Assembly (NCBI RefSeq): GCF_003255815.1
Contig: NC_037673.1
Coordinates: 159,507,745 to 159,571,744, forward strand
Direction: 5' to 3'
DNA length: 64,000 nt
DNA from: Theropithecus gelada
Lineage: Eukaryota; Chordata; Mammalia; Primates; Cercopithecidae
How positions within the stretch are numbered: position 1 is the stretch's first letter; every line of letters begins with the position of its first letter. The position numbers and the translations under genes were made by a program. The notes beneath the pieces are model-generated. The model made no database searches. It had not been told where the DNA came from and saw only the letters and a program-made list of their open reading frames with translations. Below, in pieces: positions 1 through 10,438 of this stretch.

Positions 1-745
1 GAACAGTATGGAGGTTTCCAAAAAAACTATGAACAGAACTACCGTACGATCCAGGAAATTCACTCCCAGGTATATATCCCAAATGAAAGGTTATTATTAT
101 TATCTAAGAAATATCTCCATTCCCATCTTTATTGCAGCACTATTCCTAATCACCAAGATATGAAATCACCCAAAGTGTCCATCATCGAATGAATGGATAA
201 AGAAAAATGTGGTACATATACACAATGGAATATTATTCAGCCATAAAAAATGACATCTTGTCATTTTCAAAAATATAGTGGAACTAGGGAATATTATGTT
301 TATTGAAATAAGACAAGTATCACATTTCTCACTCACAGGTGGGAACTAAAAAAGAAATTGAATTCATGGAGATAGAAAGTAGAATGATGGCTACCAGAGG
401 ATGGGAAGGAAAATGAGACCTGGGACAAAGAGGGGATGGTTAATAGGCACAAAAAATACACTGAGATAGAAGGAATGAGATCTAGTGTTCAGGAACACAA
501 CAGGTGACCATAGTTAACAATAATTTATTGTATATTTCAAAATAACTAAAGGAGTGAAATTGGAATGTTCCTAATACAAACAAACGATAAATGCTTGAGG
601 AGGTGGATCCCAATTACTCTGATTTGATCATTACACATTGTATGCTTGTATCAAAAAATCACATGTACACCATAAATATATACAACCATTATGTATCCAT
701 AATAATTTAACACAACTTTTAAAAAATCAAAATAGTAATAAATGA
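1..745 (+). mobile_element. L1 LINE, 3' end (end of ORF2 plus 3' UTR), 5' side cut by window edge
   Basis: The sequence reads in order the end of L1 ORF2 ('ggaatattattcagccat', about 227-245) and a 3' UTR of older primate/mammalian type ('gatggctaccagaggatggg', 386-405; 'taacaataatttattg', 515-530). It ends in an A-rich tail near 720-745. The divergence and 3' UTR type suggest an L1MA/L1PB-age copy. The open frames are broken and no product is expected. Confidence 0.85.
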
Positions 746-1058
746 AGGGGAACAACCATACAGTGTTTGAAGTCTCCTGAAACCCTAACATCCCCAGAAT
801 CTATGGATGATTCTTTCTTGGGAGGGAAAATTACTATATTCTAGGCATCTACCTTTGAAAACAGTATTCTTCAATCTGTATAGCCTCTGAGCTACATATT
901 ATTTTCACATCAATGTGATTTATCTCCTAAGCTATATTTTAAAAGCATTGAATTCCAGGATATTTCACCATACTTTATATCCTAATCACATATGCCTTTC
1001 TTCCTTGCACAGTATATACACTTCAGAAATACCCATCTAAATACTCACCAGGCATGGG
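746..1058. other. Non-repetitive AT-rich spacer
   Basis: I recognise no repeat, gene or RNA here. It separates the L1 3' end from a truncated Alu. Confidence 0.5.
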
Positions 1059-1242
1059 GATGGGCACGGTGGCTCACACCTGTAATGCCAGCACTTTGGG
1101 AGGCTGAAGCAGGTGGATCACAAGGTCAGGAGTTCAGGACCAGCCTGACCAGCATGGTGAAACCCCATCTCTACTAAAAATGCAAAAAAATTAGCCGGGC
1201 ATGGTGGTGCAACGCCTGTGGTCCCAACTACCCGGGAGGCTG
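1059..1242 (+). mobile_element. Alu SINE, 3'-truncated (left arm and start of right arm)
   Basis: It starts at 'tgggcacggtggctcac' and runs through 'cactttgggaggctgaag' to 'cccgggaggctgg', then stops abruptly. The remainder of the right arm and the poly(A) tail are missing. The following sequence is an unrelated old repeat, so the truncation is a deletion or rearrangement after insertion, not the usual 5' truncation. The frame at 992-1177 is a shadow of this Alu. Confidence 0.9.
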
Positions 1243-1645
1243 GCTCTGTTATTTCAATCCTAATATAACTAAACTAAAACACAAACAGACAAAGAAAAAA
1301 AAAACAGGACAGAGAGATGGAAGCACTGGATATTTAATGATGCTAAACAATAACTGTGATTTTTATGGGCGGGGGCGAATTGAAGGAGGGTGTGATAACA
1401 ATATTGGTTTTTTTAAAAGCAGAATTCCTCTCATTTATGTTGAAAATGTTACAGATGAAGCTATATGAAATACACGGTTTTCTTCAAAATAATCTACAAA
1501 AGGGAAGATTACTAAATAGTTAATAATATGAACAAATTTAGAAATGAGTTGGCAATTGTTTAAACTGTTGATAGGTACATGGGGTATCATATTTCTGTAT
1601 CTACTGTTGTGTATGTTTTAAATTTTCATAAATTTTTTTTTACAA
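1243..1645 (+). mobile_element. Ancient L1M-type 3' UTR remnant
   Basis: Degenerate matches to an old L1 3' end: 'ttcttcaaaataatctac' (1480-1497), 'gagttggcaattgtttaaac' (1546-1565), then 'ggtacatggggtatcat' and 'tgtgtatgttttaaattttc'. Strongly diverged and without a coding frame. The family assignment is by remembered consensus only. Confidence 0.55.
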
Positions 1646-1727
1646 AAAGAAATGTGTTGGCTGAGAAGACTTTGCAGCTCTTTGGATGCTTAACATACAT
1701 GGACTGCACTGATGAGAGAAATTTACC

Positions 1728-1797
1728 AAAAAAGAAGGAGGAGGAGGAGGAGGAGGAGGACAAGAACAAGAAGAACAAGAACAAGAAGCGAGGAGAA
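1728..1797 (+). repeat. Purine-only simple repeat (GGA/GAA/AAC)n
   Basis: About 70 bp of almost pure purine on the + strand: a GGA tract near 1737-1760, followed by AAGAAC-type units. It produces a Glu/Lys-rich frame (1579-1803) that is a composition artefact. Confidence 0.85.
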
Positions 1798-1984
1798 ACC
1801 TAAGAACAAAAAGAGCATCAGAGAAATATTAGAGAAACTTAGATCTAAAGGTGTTCTTTGATAAAAAATTAAAGGGAAAAATTCTAATAGTGCTCTAGGG
1901 GTGGGTCAACCACGTAAAATTCACCTGTAACATGCTTTTGGTGTGATTCATTAACTCAGAGATGGTTTCCAGAATACTATTACC
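1798..1984. other. Spacer
   Basis: No recognisable element; AT-rich sequence between the purine repeat and the LTR. Confidence 0.4.
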
Positions 1985-2491
1985 TTTGATGGGGTTCAGG
2001 ATATGCTACCCCAAACTAGGACACTCTGGCAAACTGAATATTTTTAGCTGAAGGAATTTGAGAAATGGCAGATGCTGGAAGGGCTTTCTGACCTACTTTG
2101 CTGAAGCAGGTCATAAGACCTTTCTGTGAGAGGTGCCCTCACTATACCAGAAGGAAAGGAGTCTCCTTACATCTGAAGATGGAGAAATGCCAAAAGGAAT
2201 CTTAATGAATAAGCCTTACTAAGTTTCCTCCAGTTTACTCCACTTAGCTCATACCCTTTTGTCCTATTACTTTTTTTTCCCGTAACTCTCCATTCTTAAT
2301 CACACTTAGTATAAAAACGCTTCGGCTTAACCATTTATTAGGGGTCTTCATTTCCTTATGAAGCTCCATGTCACATAAAACATATATTAAAAGAATTAGT
2401 ATGATCTTTTCCTGGTAATCTGTCTTTTGTTATAAAACTCCAGCTGAGAACCTAGAAGGGCAGAATGAAAAGATTTTCTCCCTCTCTTACA
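1985..2491 (+). mobile_element. Class I ERV-type LTR, copy 1
   Basis: About 500 bp alignable by eye, in the same order, to the LTR at 13017-13514. Shared blocks are 'ggcaggtcataaga' / 'gcaggtcataagacctt', 'gtgagaggtgcc', 'ggaaaggagtctcc' / 'ggaaaggaacctcc', 'ttagtataaaaac' / 'ttagtgtaaaaac' and 'gtaatctgtcttttgtt' / 'ttaatctttcttttgtt'. The 3' end is taken at 'cttaca' (CA). The 5' TG is not preserved. No target duplication was found. The two copies differ by roughly a quarter, so both are old. The exact family is not certain (MER51/MER4-like group). Confidence 0.65.
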
Positions 2492-3745
2492 GTTTTTGTT
2501 GACCACAAAGAGGCAGAAAAAACCTGGAATACTCTACTCAACCCAGGGACTGCAGTTGAAGTCTGGGACAACCGTCAAATCTGAAAGAAGATAAGAATTC
2601 TTACCATATCAGTTTCCGGGGTCTCTGTCCATAGAGCCTAATCAAGAGAGGAAGGTTATTAATAAAGCCGTTTTCTTGTCACTTCCTTTCCAAATTCAGA
2701 TGTAGGAGAAAAGTATTTGTAAGAACAATTTTTTTGAGTTGTGATTCTTGTGAACTTGTTTTTGGGGTATTCATTGGTTATTGATCCTTTCTCAGGGACA
2801 AGTATTAGTTTCCTGTTTATCTTGTTTAGTGTCCTGTAAACTTGGCTTGACTTTCTACCTGTCTGGGCAGACAGATTGTTGGGCCAACAACATCTGCAGG
2901 CAGTCAACCATGACACTGGAGATGCCAAGAGTAGGCTGAACAGAAACAGAGTTTGCACATCATTTGCTGCTAATGTCCTACCAACATTTTGCTGTCTCTA
3001 GTGAGGTGGAGAGGGTGGTGTCTTCATCTGTTTTCCCTTTGGCTATCTTTGGAAATAATTTTGGATCTTGGGAGGTCTGTATCTTTGGAAATTTCTTTTA
3101 GGACACCTCTTTTGTCCATGGATAAGTCATAAAAGGCTTACTGGTTTTGGTTTTGAGTCACTTGGAATAGATGTATTCTTGGGTTAAAAAAAAAAAAAAG
3201 GGTTAAGTCCTGCCAGGAATATTTACTGTTTGTCCCAAACAAATGATTTTTTAAAGTGCTCTAAGGACAGAATATGACTTTTTTTTTTAAGTGCTCTAAA
3301 GTGAGAAGTTGGCCTAATCAGAAGTTGATATTCACAGCCTGAGAGGAGCTGTGATTTTCTAAGGCCTGTCCGCTCTTTCTATTTTATATTGCTCCTTCCA
3401 TGGGAACTTGTCGACGAACACTCCTTTCTCAAAACCCTACTGATTCTATGTTCTGCCAGTGCTGCCCAACCTTCTCTTGGCATGATCTGCTGAGGATAAT
3501 TTGGAATTTCACTGGCTTCTTCGGGAAACTTCTGATCTTCCCACACTGGCCCCCCAAGGTCTCTTTCTCCCCATTGCTTCTGCTCTTCCACAGTCCTTTT
3601 GGCACCTCCCATCCTCATTCAGTTCTCCTAAATTCCAAGGTTCCCTTCCTAGGTCCTACCCTTTTCCATGTCAGCCTCTTAATCACTGAACTTTAGGTCT
3701 CTTTGTTGCTAGGTACTCAGCTTCCTCCAAAAGCAAATAACTGAG
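2492..3745 (+). mobile_element. ERV internal-like sequence (leader / possible gag start) downstream of the LTR
   Basis: This directly follows the LTR in the same orientation. It has low Alu/L1 content and a pyrimidine-rich block at 3520-3700. A 98-codon frame begins with Met-Gly at 3400 (3400-3696), the start type of myristoylated gag proteins, but I cannot recognise matrix motifs in it and the frame ends early. Opposite-strand frames at 2659-2958 and 3379-3618 are shadows. This could equally be unique DNA next to a solo LTR. Confidence 0.35.
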
Positions 3746-4493
3746 GGTGGAAAGAAAAAAGTCTAATCGACAATAAACTGAATATTTTATCCACTCAGAT
3801 GGGCTTTGAAGACATCCAGACAACTGCTGGATATTTCTCCAGTCACTTCCCTAAAATGTAGCTTTCAGCCACCATAAGATTACATGTCAGGGCAAAGGAA
3901 ATCTAAAAAGCCTTCTCCACAAATACTGGTGAGAAGTGTTTGCCCTCATACTGAATAGGTAACCTCAACTTGTCCCATTTATCTGAAATACAATTCAGAT
4001 AAAAATATGAAGTGGATATAAAGCAGTGAGTTTGTATGACTATTTTACTGACTTGTGGCTATAATTTTAGAATAAATTCTATGTCTCTTAGTGTCTATCT
4101 GTATGTATGTGTATGTCTATATATTAATATGCATGTTACATATATTTTTTTTCTATCTCCAGGTAATTTTACCAAATTAATTTATAAAACCCATTAAAGG
4201 AGTTCTATTCGAAATTGTTTAGGGAGGAATGAGCACTTATGTAAATTAATTATTCCTGAAACTCTCAGAAATATAGAAACATTCAAATTTTTTCTTTTTC
4301 TCCTTTTTTTTGATTCACATGAGGTAGGATATTCTTTGATATATAAAGCTAGTTTTAAGATTTTCGATAAATAAAATCAGATATGTCTTCAGAGTTGTAA
4401 GTTTTTCTACGTAGATTTACTAGTCAATCAAACTTGTCTCTACGAGATGTTTAAGATTATAAAACTATAAATTTAACCTAGGAACAAATTGTA
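3746..4493. other. AT-rich spacer
   Basis: No gene or clear repeat seen. It contains short alternating purine/pyrimidine runs near 4100-4150. Confidence 0.4.
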
Positions 4494-4684
4494 CAATAAA
4501 AATAAATTGCTTTCTGGTTCTATGAGTTGAGCTGTTTTTAGATTCCACATATAAATGAGATCATGCAATATCTGTCTTTCTCTAGCTGACTTACTTGATT
4601 TAACATAATGTCCCCCAGTTTCATCTGTTATTGCAAATGACAGAATATCCTTCTTTTTTAAGACTGAGTAATATTCCATTATAT

Positions 4685-4750
4685 ACACAGATGTATACAT
4701 ACACACACAGGTATACATACATACACACACACACACATATATATATATAT
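4685..4750 (+). repeat. (CA)n/(TA)n microsatellite inside L1
   Basis: Alternating 'tatacatacacacacac' then TATATA directly before the Alu poly(T). It replaces part of the L1 sequence, so the Alu inserted beside or into an expanding dinucleotide tract. Confidence 0.9.
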
Positions 4751-5044
4751 TTTTTTTTTTTTTGAGATGGAATTTCACTCTTGTTGCCCAGGTTGGAGTG
4801 CAATGGTGTGATCTTGGCTCACTGCAACCTCCACCTCCCAGGTTCAAGTGATTTTCCTGCCTCAACTTCCCAAGTAGCTGAGATTACAGGAATCTGCTAC
4901 CATGTCCAGCTAATTTTTGTAGTTTTTAGTAAAGACAGGGTTTTGACATGTTGACTAGGCTGGTCTGCAACTCCTGACCTGTGGTCTACCTGCCTCAGCC
5001 TCACAAATTGCTGGGATTACAGGCATCAGCTACGGCGCCCAGCC
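4751..5044 (-). mobile_element. Alu SINE inserted in L1 (minus strand)
   Basis: Poly(T) at 4751-4763, then 'gagatggaatttcactc', both arms, ending '...cggcgcccagcc'. Diverged (S/J age). Flanking TATA sequence on both sides is consistent with a low-complexity target duplication that cannot be delimited. Confidence 0.93.
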
Positions 5045-5707
5045 CTATATTTTATATTTTTTATGACAGACATTCTAACATGTGTGAGATAATTTTGATT
5101 TGCATTTCCCTGATGATTAGCGACATTGAGCTCCTTTTCATATACTTCTTGACTATTAGTATGGGTTCTTTGGAGAAATATCTTTTCTGGTCCTTTGACC
5201 ATTTTTTAATGCAGTTATTTATTTTTTGATTTTAGGTGTTTGGCCTGCTATTGAGTCGAATGAGTTCCTTATATATTTTGGATATTAAACTCTTATCAGA
5301 TATATGGTGTGCAAATGTTTTCTCTCATTTCCTAGGTTGCTTTTTAAGTCTATTGATTGCAGAAGCTTTTCGGTTTGATTTAATATCATTTGTCTATTTT
5401 TGCTTTTGTTGCCTATGCTTTTGGTATCACATCCAAAAAAAAAAAATCATTGCCCGGACCTATTTCAAGAAGGTTTTCCATATGGCTTCTTCTAGTAGTT
5501 TCATGGTTTCAAATATTACATTTCATGTTAATGTAATTAATCTTATCTTAAGTCTTTACTATTTTGAAGTTATTTGTGTATATGATGTAAGGGTCAACTT
5601 TTATTTTTCTGCATGTGGATATCCAGTCTTCCTAACATCATTTATTGAAGAAACTATCTTTTCCTCATTTTGTATGCTTGGCACCCTTGTGAAGATCCAT
5701 GAACTGA

Positions 5708-6165
5708 TTTCACTCATAGAAGCAGAGAATAAAATGGAGGTTGTCAGGGGCTGGAGGAGGACGGTAAAATGGAGAGATGGTGGTTGAGGGGTACATAGTT
5801 TCAATTATGTAAGATGAAAAAATCTGGGAGATCTAATTTACGATAAACTTACCAAAAATTAATAATATTTTTGTGCATTTGAAATTTCCTAAGATTGTAG
5901 ATCTTAAATGTTCTTACCACAAAGGAAAAAAGGAACAAAGGAAGGAAGGAAGGAAGGAAGGAAGGAAGGAAGGAAGGAAGGAAGGAAGGAAGGAAGGAAG
6001 GAAGGAAGGAAGTAAGTTAGGAAGGACTTTCTGAGGTGATGGATATATTAATTACCTTGATTGTAGTGATTATTTCACAATGTATATGTATGTCAAATCA
6101 TCAACTTGTGCACCTTAAATATACACAATTTTTAATTTTCAAATATGCCTCAATAAAAATAAATA
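5708..6165 (+). mobile_element. L1 3' UTR, sense-oriented 3' portion of the twin-primed element
   Basis: Sense L1M 3' UTR: 'tggaggttgtcaggggctgg' (5735-5754), 'gggtacatagtttcaatta', 'gtagatcttaaatgttct' (5897-5914), and after the GGAA tract 'gaggtgatggatatatta'. It ends in 'caataaaaataaataaag'. The string 'caataaaaataaat' at 6151-6164 also occurs at 4494-4507, just outside the other end of the element: a candidate target-site duplication, but low in complexity. Confidence 0.8.
5936..6026 (+). repeat. (GGAA)n microsatellite
   Basis: About 19 uninterrupted GGAA/AAGG units to 6011, then degenerate units to 6026, within the L1 3' UTR at the point where related L1s have a short simple repeat. Confidence 0.97.
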
Positions 6166-6956
6166 AAGTCTTTCACGTATCCTGTTTGTCTTGGTCAACC
6201 ACATTAAAATATAACTGTCTAAAAACTAAAAATAATCAAAGTTAAAATTAAAGCAAGTTATGAAACTGGCAGACCTATCAGACACGTCAAAGATTCAAAC
6301 CAGGAAGGGCATGGAAATCCGCAGGATGCCAGGTTCATATTTGCTTTGCTGCTGGTTGGAAAAAGCCTATGTGATGCCAATAATTCCCATGCCTCCATAT
6401 GACAGATGCTTCTTTCTCCTCACATTCTACAGTGAATCCTTTGAGAGAATAGCAAAGACCAGCTTTATTTAGACTTGTGAAAATGTGAAGATGTTCCAGC
6501 CACTATGATTTTCCACCTCTTCTGTCAAAAGAAATTCTAATTCTACATTATCTGCATGCCTTTGAAAGAATCAGCTGTTGGCTTTCTGAGACCAGATTAA
6601 AACAGAATAATAATTATTAACATATGTCGAATATGTTTGATAATGAAGAAAGGAGAAAATACGTATAAAGAGATAAAGGTGAGACATGTTGAAGTAAAAA
6701 CATTGTGTTGTATGTCCAGGAACCAAAGTCTAATCCAGTTCTGACATTAGTCCTGCCTTTTGAACAAAGTCACCTAAAGCTCTTGAAAAATTAAGCAGTT
6801 ACTTAAGTCATTCAGTAAACTATAAAGTATTAGAAATTATGTGATTATATATGTGCATATACTTATATATTTGTGTGCATATAAGAGTATGTATAGTGTG
6901 TATAAGCATATGTATACATACATATATACATATATGTTTATATAGTGTGTATATGT
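6166..6956. other. Non-repetitive spacer
   Basis: No repeat family or gene recognised. The frames at 6036-6245 and 6260-6472 have no recognisable domain. AT-rich alternating 'tatata/gtgtat' sequence from about 6845 leads into the minisatellite. Confidence 0.45.
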
Positions 6957-7375
6957 ATATATACCTACATATATGTAGGTATACAAACATATACATGGCA
7001 TTCCTACACACATGTAGATATGCAAACACATGCATGCATACGCATGCCTACATACATGTAGGTATACAAACACATGCATGCATATGTATGCCTACATACA
7101 TGTAGGTATACAAACACATACATGCATACGTATGCCTACATGCATGTAGGCATACAAACACATGCATGCATATACAAACACATACATGCATACACATGCC
7201 TACATACATGTAGGCATATAAACACATACATGCATCCGTATGCCTACATACATGTAGGCATACAAACACATACATGCATCTGTATGCCTACATACATGTA
7301 GGCATACAAACACATACATACATATGCCTACATACATGTAGGTGTACAAACATATACATGTACACACACACATAT
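6957..7375. repeat. Minisatellite, 44-bp unit, about 9 copies
   Basis: The motif 'tatgcctacatacatgtagg' recurs with starts at 7043, 7087, 7131, 7195, 7239, 7283 and 7323 (spacings 44, 44, 64, 44, 44, 40), with more degenerate copies upstream from about 6957. The 64-bp interval is one unit with an internal 20-bp duplication. Each unit holds a near-palindrome 'cctacatacatgtagg' followed by 'acaaacacatacatgcat'. Because 44 is not divisible by 3, the repeat is open in several frames on both strands (for example 6851-7105, 7048-7275, 7074-7301). None is credible as a protein. Confidence 0.95.
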
Positions 7376-8263
7376 ATATATAACGTTACATATATACTTA
7401 GCCATCAAAAAGCTCTCAAATTTTCTTTCTTCTTCATTCCCTTTATGAGCTATTCAAAAGTTCAAGTATTCTTAAACACAGGCAATTTGCATGGTGCTGT
7501 TAGAATACATATATTCATTATATGTCTATAACAAGACATGCACTTTCTTATTATAAAAAGCTCTCAAATTTTCCATTCCTTTGCTCTGCAGGCTCAGACT
7601 CTCTTTGAAAACCTAAGACTATATGCTAAGGACTTTGAATATCAGTCAGCAGATAATGTTCATTAATCCATCTATTTCATCCTTTTGTCCATCCATCCAT
7701 TCATCCATTCAGTGTTCTCCAGACTCCAAGGTAGTAGATAGTGACATGGTGAGGTTTGATATCTAACAGGAAAGAAAATAAGAAATTATCCCAGTTCTAC
7801 TTCGTTGTTACTATTTGTTTGTTTCTTATTTTAAGTACTGTTTTTTAATTTATAGAAAGGATGGCAGATAATGGGTTCCTGAGGGAAAGGAGCATGTATT
7901 CTCATATATCTCCAGGAATTAGTGAGGTACTCACAAGTATTTGGAAAAAAGAATGTATGAACATATATGTACATGAAGGCACTTCAAGGCTAACATGCTG
8001 AAAGCTTCTCTAGGAATACAGAATTACTTGAAGAAATCTTGTCTGAGGTTTATTATGAGAGATGAAATCAGAGACTCAAAGAAAGGAATATTTCCTTATT
8101 CCTCTTTTGTTGAAACTTTACCATGTTTGAGCAGTGGAGGACAATGGAGAGAGGAGAAAAGAGAGGAAAAGGAGAAAGGGAGGAAGTGGGAAAAACAGTC
8201 TGCAGTGCTGTACACATGGCCAAAAGAAGAAAAAAGTAGATGGTATATAAATGTAGCAAAACT
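7376..8263. other. Spacer with a repeat-flanked 129-bp insertion and a short (ATCC)n tract
   Basis: It contains a 19-bp perfect direct repeat (7407-7425 and 7555-7573) bracketing 129 bp, and a short ATCC/CCAT tract at about 7687-7712. Around 8130-8200 it is purine-rich ('ggagaggagaaaagagagg'). No gene recognised. Confidence 0.6.
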
Positions 8264-8560
8264 GGCTGGGTGCAGTGGCTTATGTCTGTAATCCTAGAAC
8301 TTTGGTAGGCCAAGGCGGGCGAGTCATCTAAGGTCAGGAGTTTGAGACCAGCCTGGCCAACGTGGTGAAACCCAATCTCTACTAAAAATACAAAAGTTAG
8401 CCAGGCATGATGGCAAATGCTTGTAATCCCAGCTACTTGGGAGGCTGAGGCAGGAGAATCACTTGAACTCGGGAGGCAGAGGTTGCAGTGAACTGAGATC
8501 TAGCCATTTTACTCCAGCCTGGGCGATAGAGCAAGACTCTGTCTCAAAAAAAATAAAAAG
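8264..8560 (+). mobile_element. Alu SINE (AluS-like)
   Basis: Full-length dimer from 'ggctgggtgcagtggct' to an A-rich tail 'aaaaaaaataaaaag'. It has AluS-type 'ggtcaggagtttgagacc' and 'ggccaacgtggtgaaac'. Many CpG positions have decayed. Confidence 0.95.
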
Positions 8561-9552
8561 AGTAGCATTACCACTAGTTATCCATAGTCCTCTGCCCCGT
8601 CATTTCAAATCCAAGTCATTTCTATTTTAAGAATAATGAAAATGTTGTACCAGTGCCATTAATGAATATTAATCTAGTTAAAATATCAATTTTTAAAAAT
8701 AAATTTAGAAACAAAAAGTTCTATTCATCTGCTTGCCACCAAAAAACAAGAGAGAGAGAATTGCTTAATGTATATCAAGCATGGCAGGAAAAAAAGAAAA
8801 AAAAACATATGCTTAACGTTTTAGTTTCTTTGCCTCTGTGATGTTTGGTGATTGCTTAATATATGTATGTTAAAAAATAACTAGACGTGATGGTTAGCTT
8901 TGTTTGCTATTATAGTATGTCCGCCTGAAAACTGTTTCCAAAATTTTTTTGGTAACTTGCAACCTTAACGCTATGCTAAGTAATACATATTTTAAACTCA
9001 TATTAATTTTAAATATTAAATATATTAATAGATTGAAGGCATTAAATATAAAGATATGAAAATTATTAACTAAAAATCATAAGATAAACTCACTTATTAA
9101 AAAATCGTAAGTTTAAATTTGTACTTTTGTCATATTATTTTTATATGGTATAGAAAGGCTAAATATATTTCAGTTTCTTAACAAACATAAAATATTCTAT
9201 AGCAGAAATTTTTTTGCTTTAGAAAATATAAAAAATTCTTCCCCATAGAATTCATATATTCTATGAGGAACTATACACTTTTAAAACTTGTGAGATGAAA
9301 TAGTCACAAAATTTTCTAGTGTGCTATAGAATGTTGGTATGTGACAGACAATTCACAATTGCCTACTTTATAGTTTTCTCCATAAAAGAGAGGTCACTAA
9401 TGGCTAAAATTTATAATTAATATATGTAAATGAAATTACTAGAAACTGTAAGCATAAAGGAAAACAACTTTGTAGGCCGGGTATGTGAGGCATGAAGAAT
9501 ATGTTTTTGTTCTGAGGAAATGAAAATAATTATATTCTAAGATAGAATATAG
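8561..9552. other. AT-rich spacer
   Basis: About 1 kb of very AT-rich sequence. No repeat or gene recognised apart from a short Alu-head-like string 'ggccgggtatgtgaggc' near 9476, too short to call. Confidence 0.45.
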
Positions 9553-9851
9553 GGCCAGACATGATGGCTTACGCCTGTAATCCCAACACTTTGGGAGGTC
9601 GAGGCAGGCGAATCATGAGGTAAGGAGATCGAAACTATCCTGGCCAAAATGGTGAAACCCCATCTCTAATAAAAATACAAAAATTAGCTGGGTGTGGTGG
9701 CACATGCCTGTAATCCCAGTTACTTGGGAGGCTGAGGCCGGAGAATCGCTTGAACCCGGGAGGCGGAGGTTGCAGTGAACCAAGATCGCACCACTGCATT
9801 CCAGCCTGGTGACATAACAAGACTCCATCTCAAAAAAAAAAAAAAAAAAAA
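9553..9851 (+). mobile_element. Alu SINE with microsatellite-seeding tail
   Basis: Full-length from 'ggccagacatgatggc' to poly(A) 9832-9851. The left arm has 'aggagatcgaaactatcctgg' type sequence (AluS/Y). The poly(A) is followed directly by TG, TA and GA dinucleotide runs. Confidence 0.95.
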
Positions 9852-9862
9852 TTATATGTGTG

Positions 9863-9895
<33 letters not shown>

Positions 9896-9900
9896 GGAGA
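9852..9900 (+). repeat. Compound (TG)n(TA)n(GA)n microsatellite after Alu tail
   Basis: 'attatatgtgtgtatata' then TATATA, then a GAGAGA run to about 9897, directly 3' of the Alu poly(A). Confidence 0.92.
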
Positions 9901-9951
9901 AGGAGAGAATGACTGTTTATTCCAAAATGAGAAAAAAGTATAGATGTGTTT

Positions 9952-10018
9952 AAAAAAAAAAAAAAAAACAAGAAAGAGAAGAAGAAGAAGGAGGAGGAGG
10001 AGGAGGAGGAGAAGAAGA
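9952..10018 (+). repeat. Purine tract: (A)n then (GAA)n(GGA)n
   Basis: About 67 bp of purine-only + strand: an A run of about 17, then 'gaagaagaaggaggagg' and onward to 'gaagaagatt'. Confidence 0.92.
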
Positions 10019-10438
10019 TTGTATAATAGGTGTGAAGGAAAGGAATTTTCTGTGTACTCCAGCTGCTAAGATTGAATGGATTTACTTACAAGTTTTTAAA
10101 ACATACTGACCCTTAATTTCAGAAGTCTACTGAAGCAAAACTAGAATAACACAGTTTTCTTGGATTATTGGTCTGCTCTTATTAGTAAACTGTAACAAGG
10201 TGTTCTTCATCTTTTAAGTAGGCTGCCTAGGACACAAAATTTTTTTTCTTCTATGTAAATAATTTTCCTATGATTTATGTTCATTTAATTGGGTCTTTTA
10301 TTACTTAGGAAAACTAAGTCATCTCAAAATCAAAGGAGTTACATTTTGCTTAAAACAATGTAAACTTCTTTATTTGCCTTTGCCTTTGGAATTTTTTTTT
10401 GTCATTTTGGTTAAATAACTCTCTCTGTCCATATGTAT
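10019..10438. other. Spacer
   Basis: No element recognised. AT-rich. Confidence 0.4.

Larger units (their letters stand above)
4494..5707 (-). mobile_element. L1 ORF2 3' half, inverted 5' portion of the element at 4494-6165
   Basis: Read on the minus strand from 5707 to 5045 this is the C-terminal half of L1 ORF2. It is interrupted by an Alu (4751-5044), then continues (4740-4509) through 'ggaatattactcagtc' to the start of the 3' UTR 'actcatagaaccagaaagc'. The adjoining + strand L1 piece begins at the same point of the L1 sequence ('actcatagaagcagagaa', 5711). The two therefore form one element with an inverted 5' part. Frames at 4473-4865, 5236-5787 and 5601-5804 are shadows. Confidence 0.8.

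Noticed and set aside
1579..1803. 74-codon frame ending in a Glu/Lys-rich tail
   Set aside because: The tail is a translated GGA/GAA simple repeat and the start lies in an old L1 3' UTR.
3400..3696. Possible intact gag start (Met-Gly)
   Set aside because: The frame is short, lacks recognisable motifs and overlaps equally long frames on both strands; kept only as weak ERV context.
5236..5787. 183-codon frame, the longest in the window
   Set aside because: It is the antisense of L1 ORF2, running on into the inverted L1 junction.
6820..7301. Several overlapping Cys/Tyr/His-rich frames on both strands of the 44-bp minisatellite
   Set aside because: They are the same short repeat read in different frames; unit length is not a multiple of 3 and there is no gene context.
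6957..7375. CRISPR-like array
   Set aside because: Units are contiguous and near-identical throughout, with no unique spacers, and the genome is primate.
9470..9552. Short Alu head 'ggccgggtatgtgaggc' as an additional Alu
   Set aside because: Only about 17 bp resemble Alu; too short to support.
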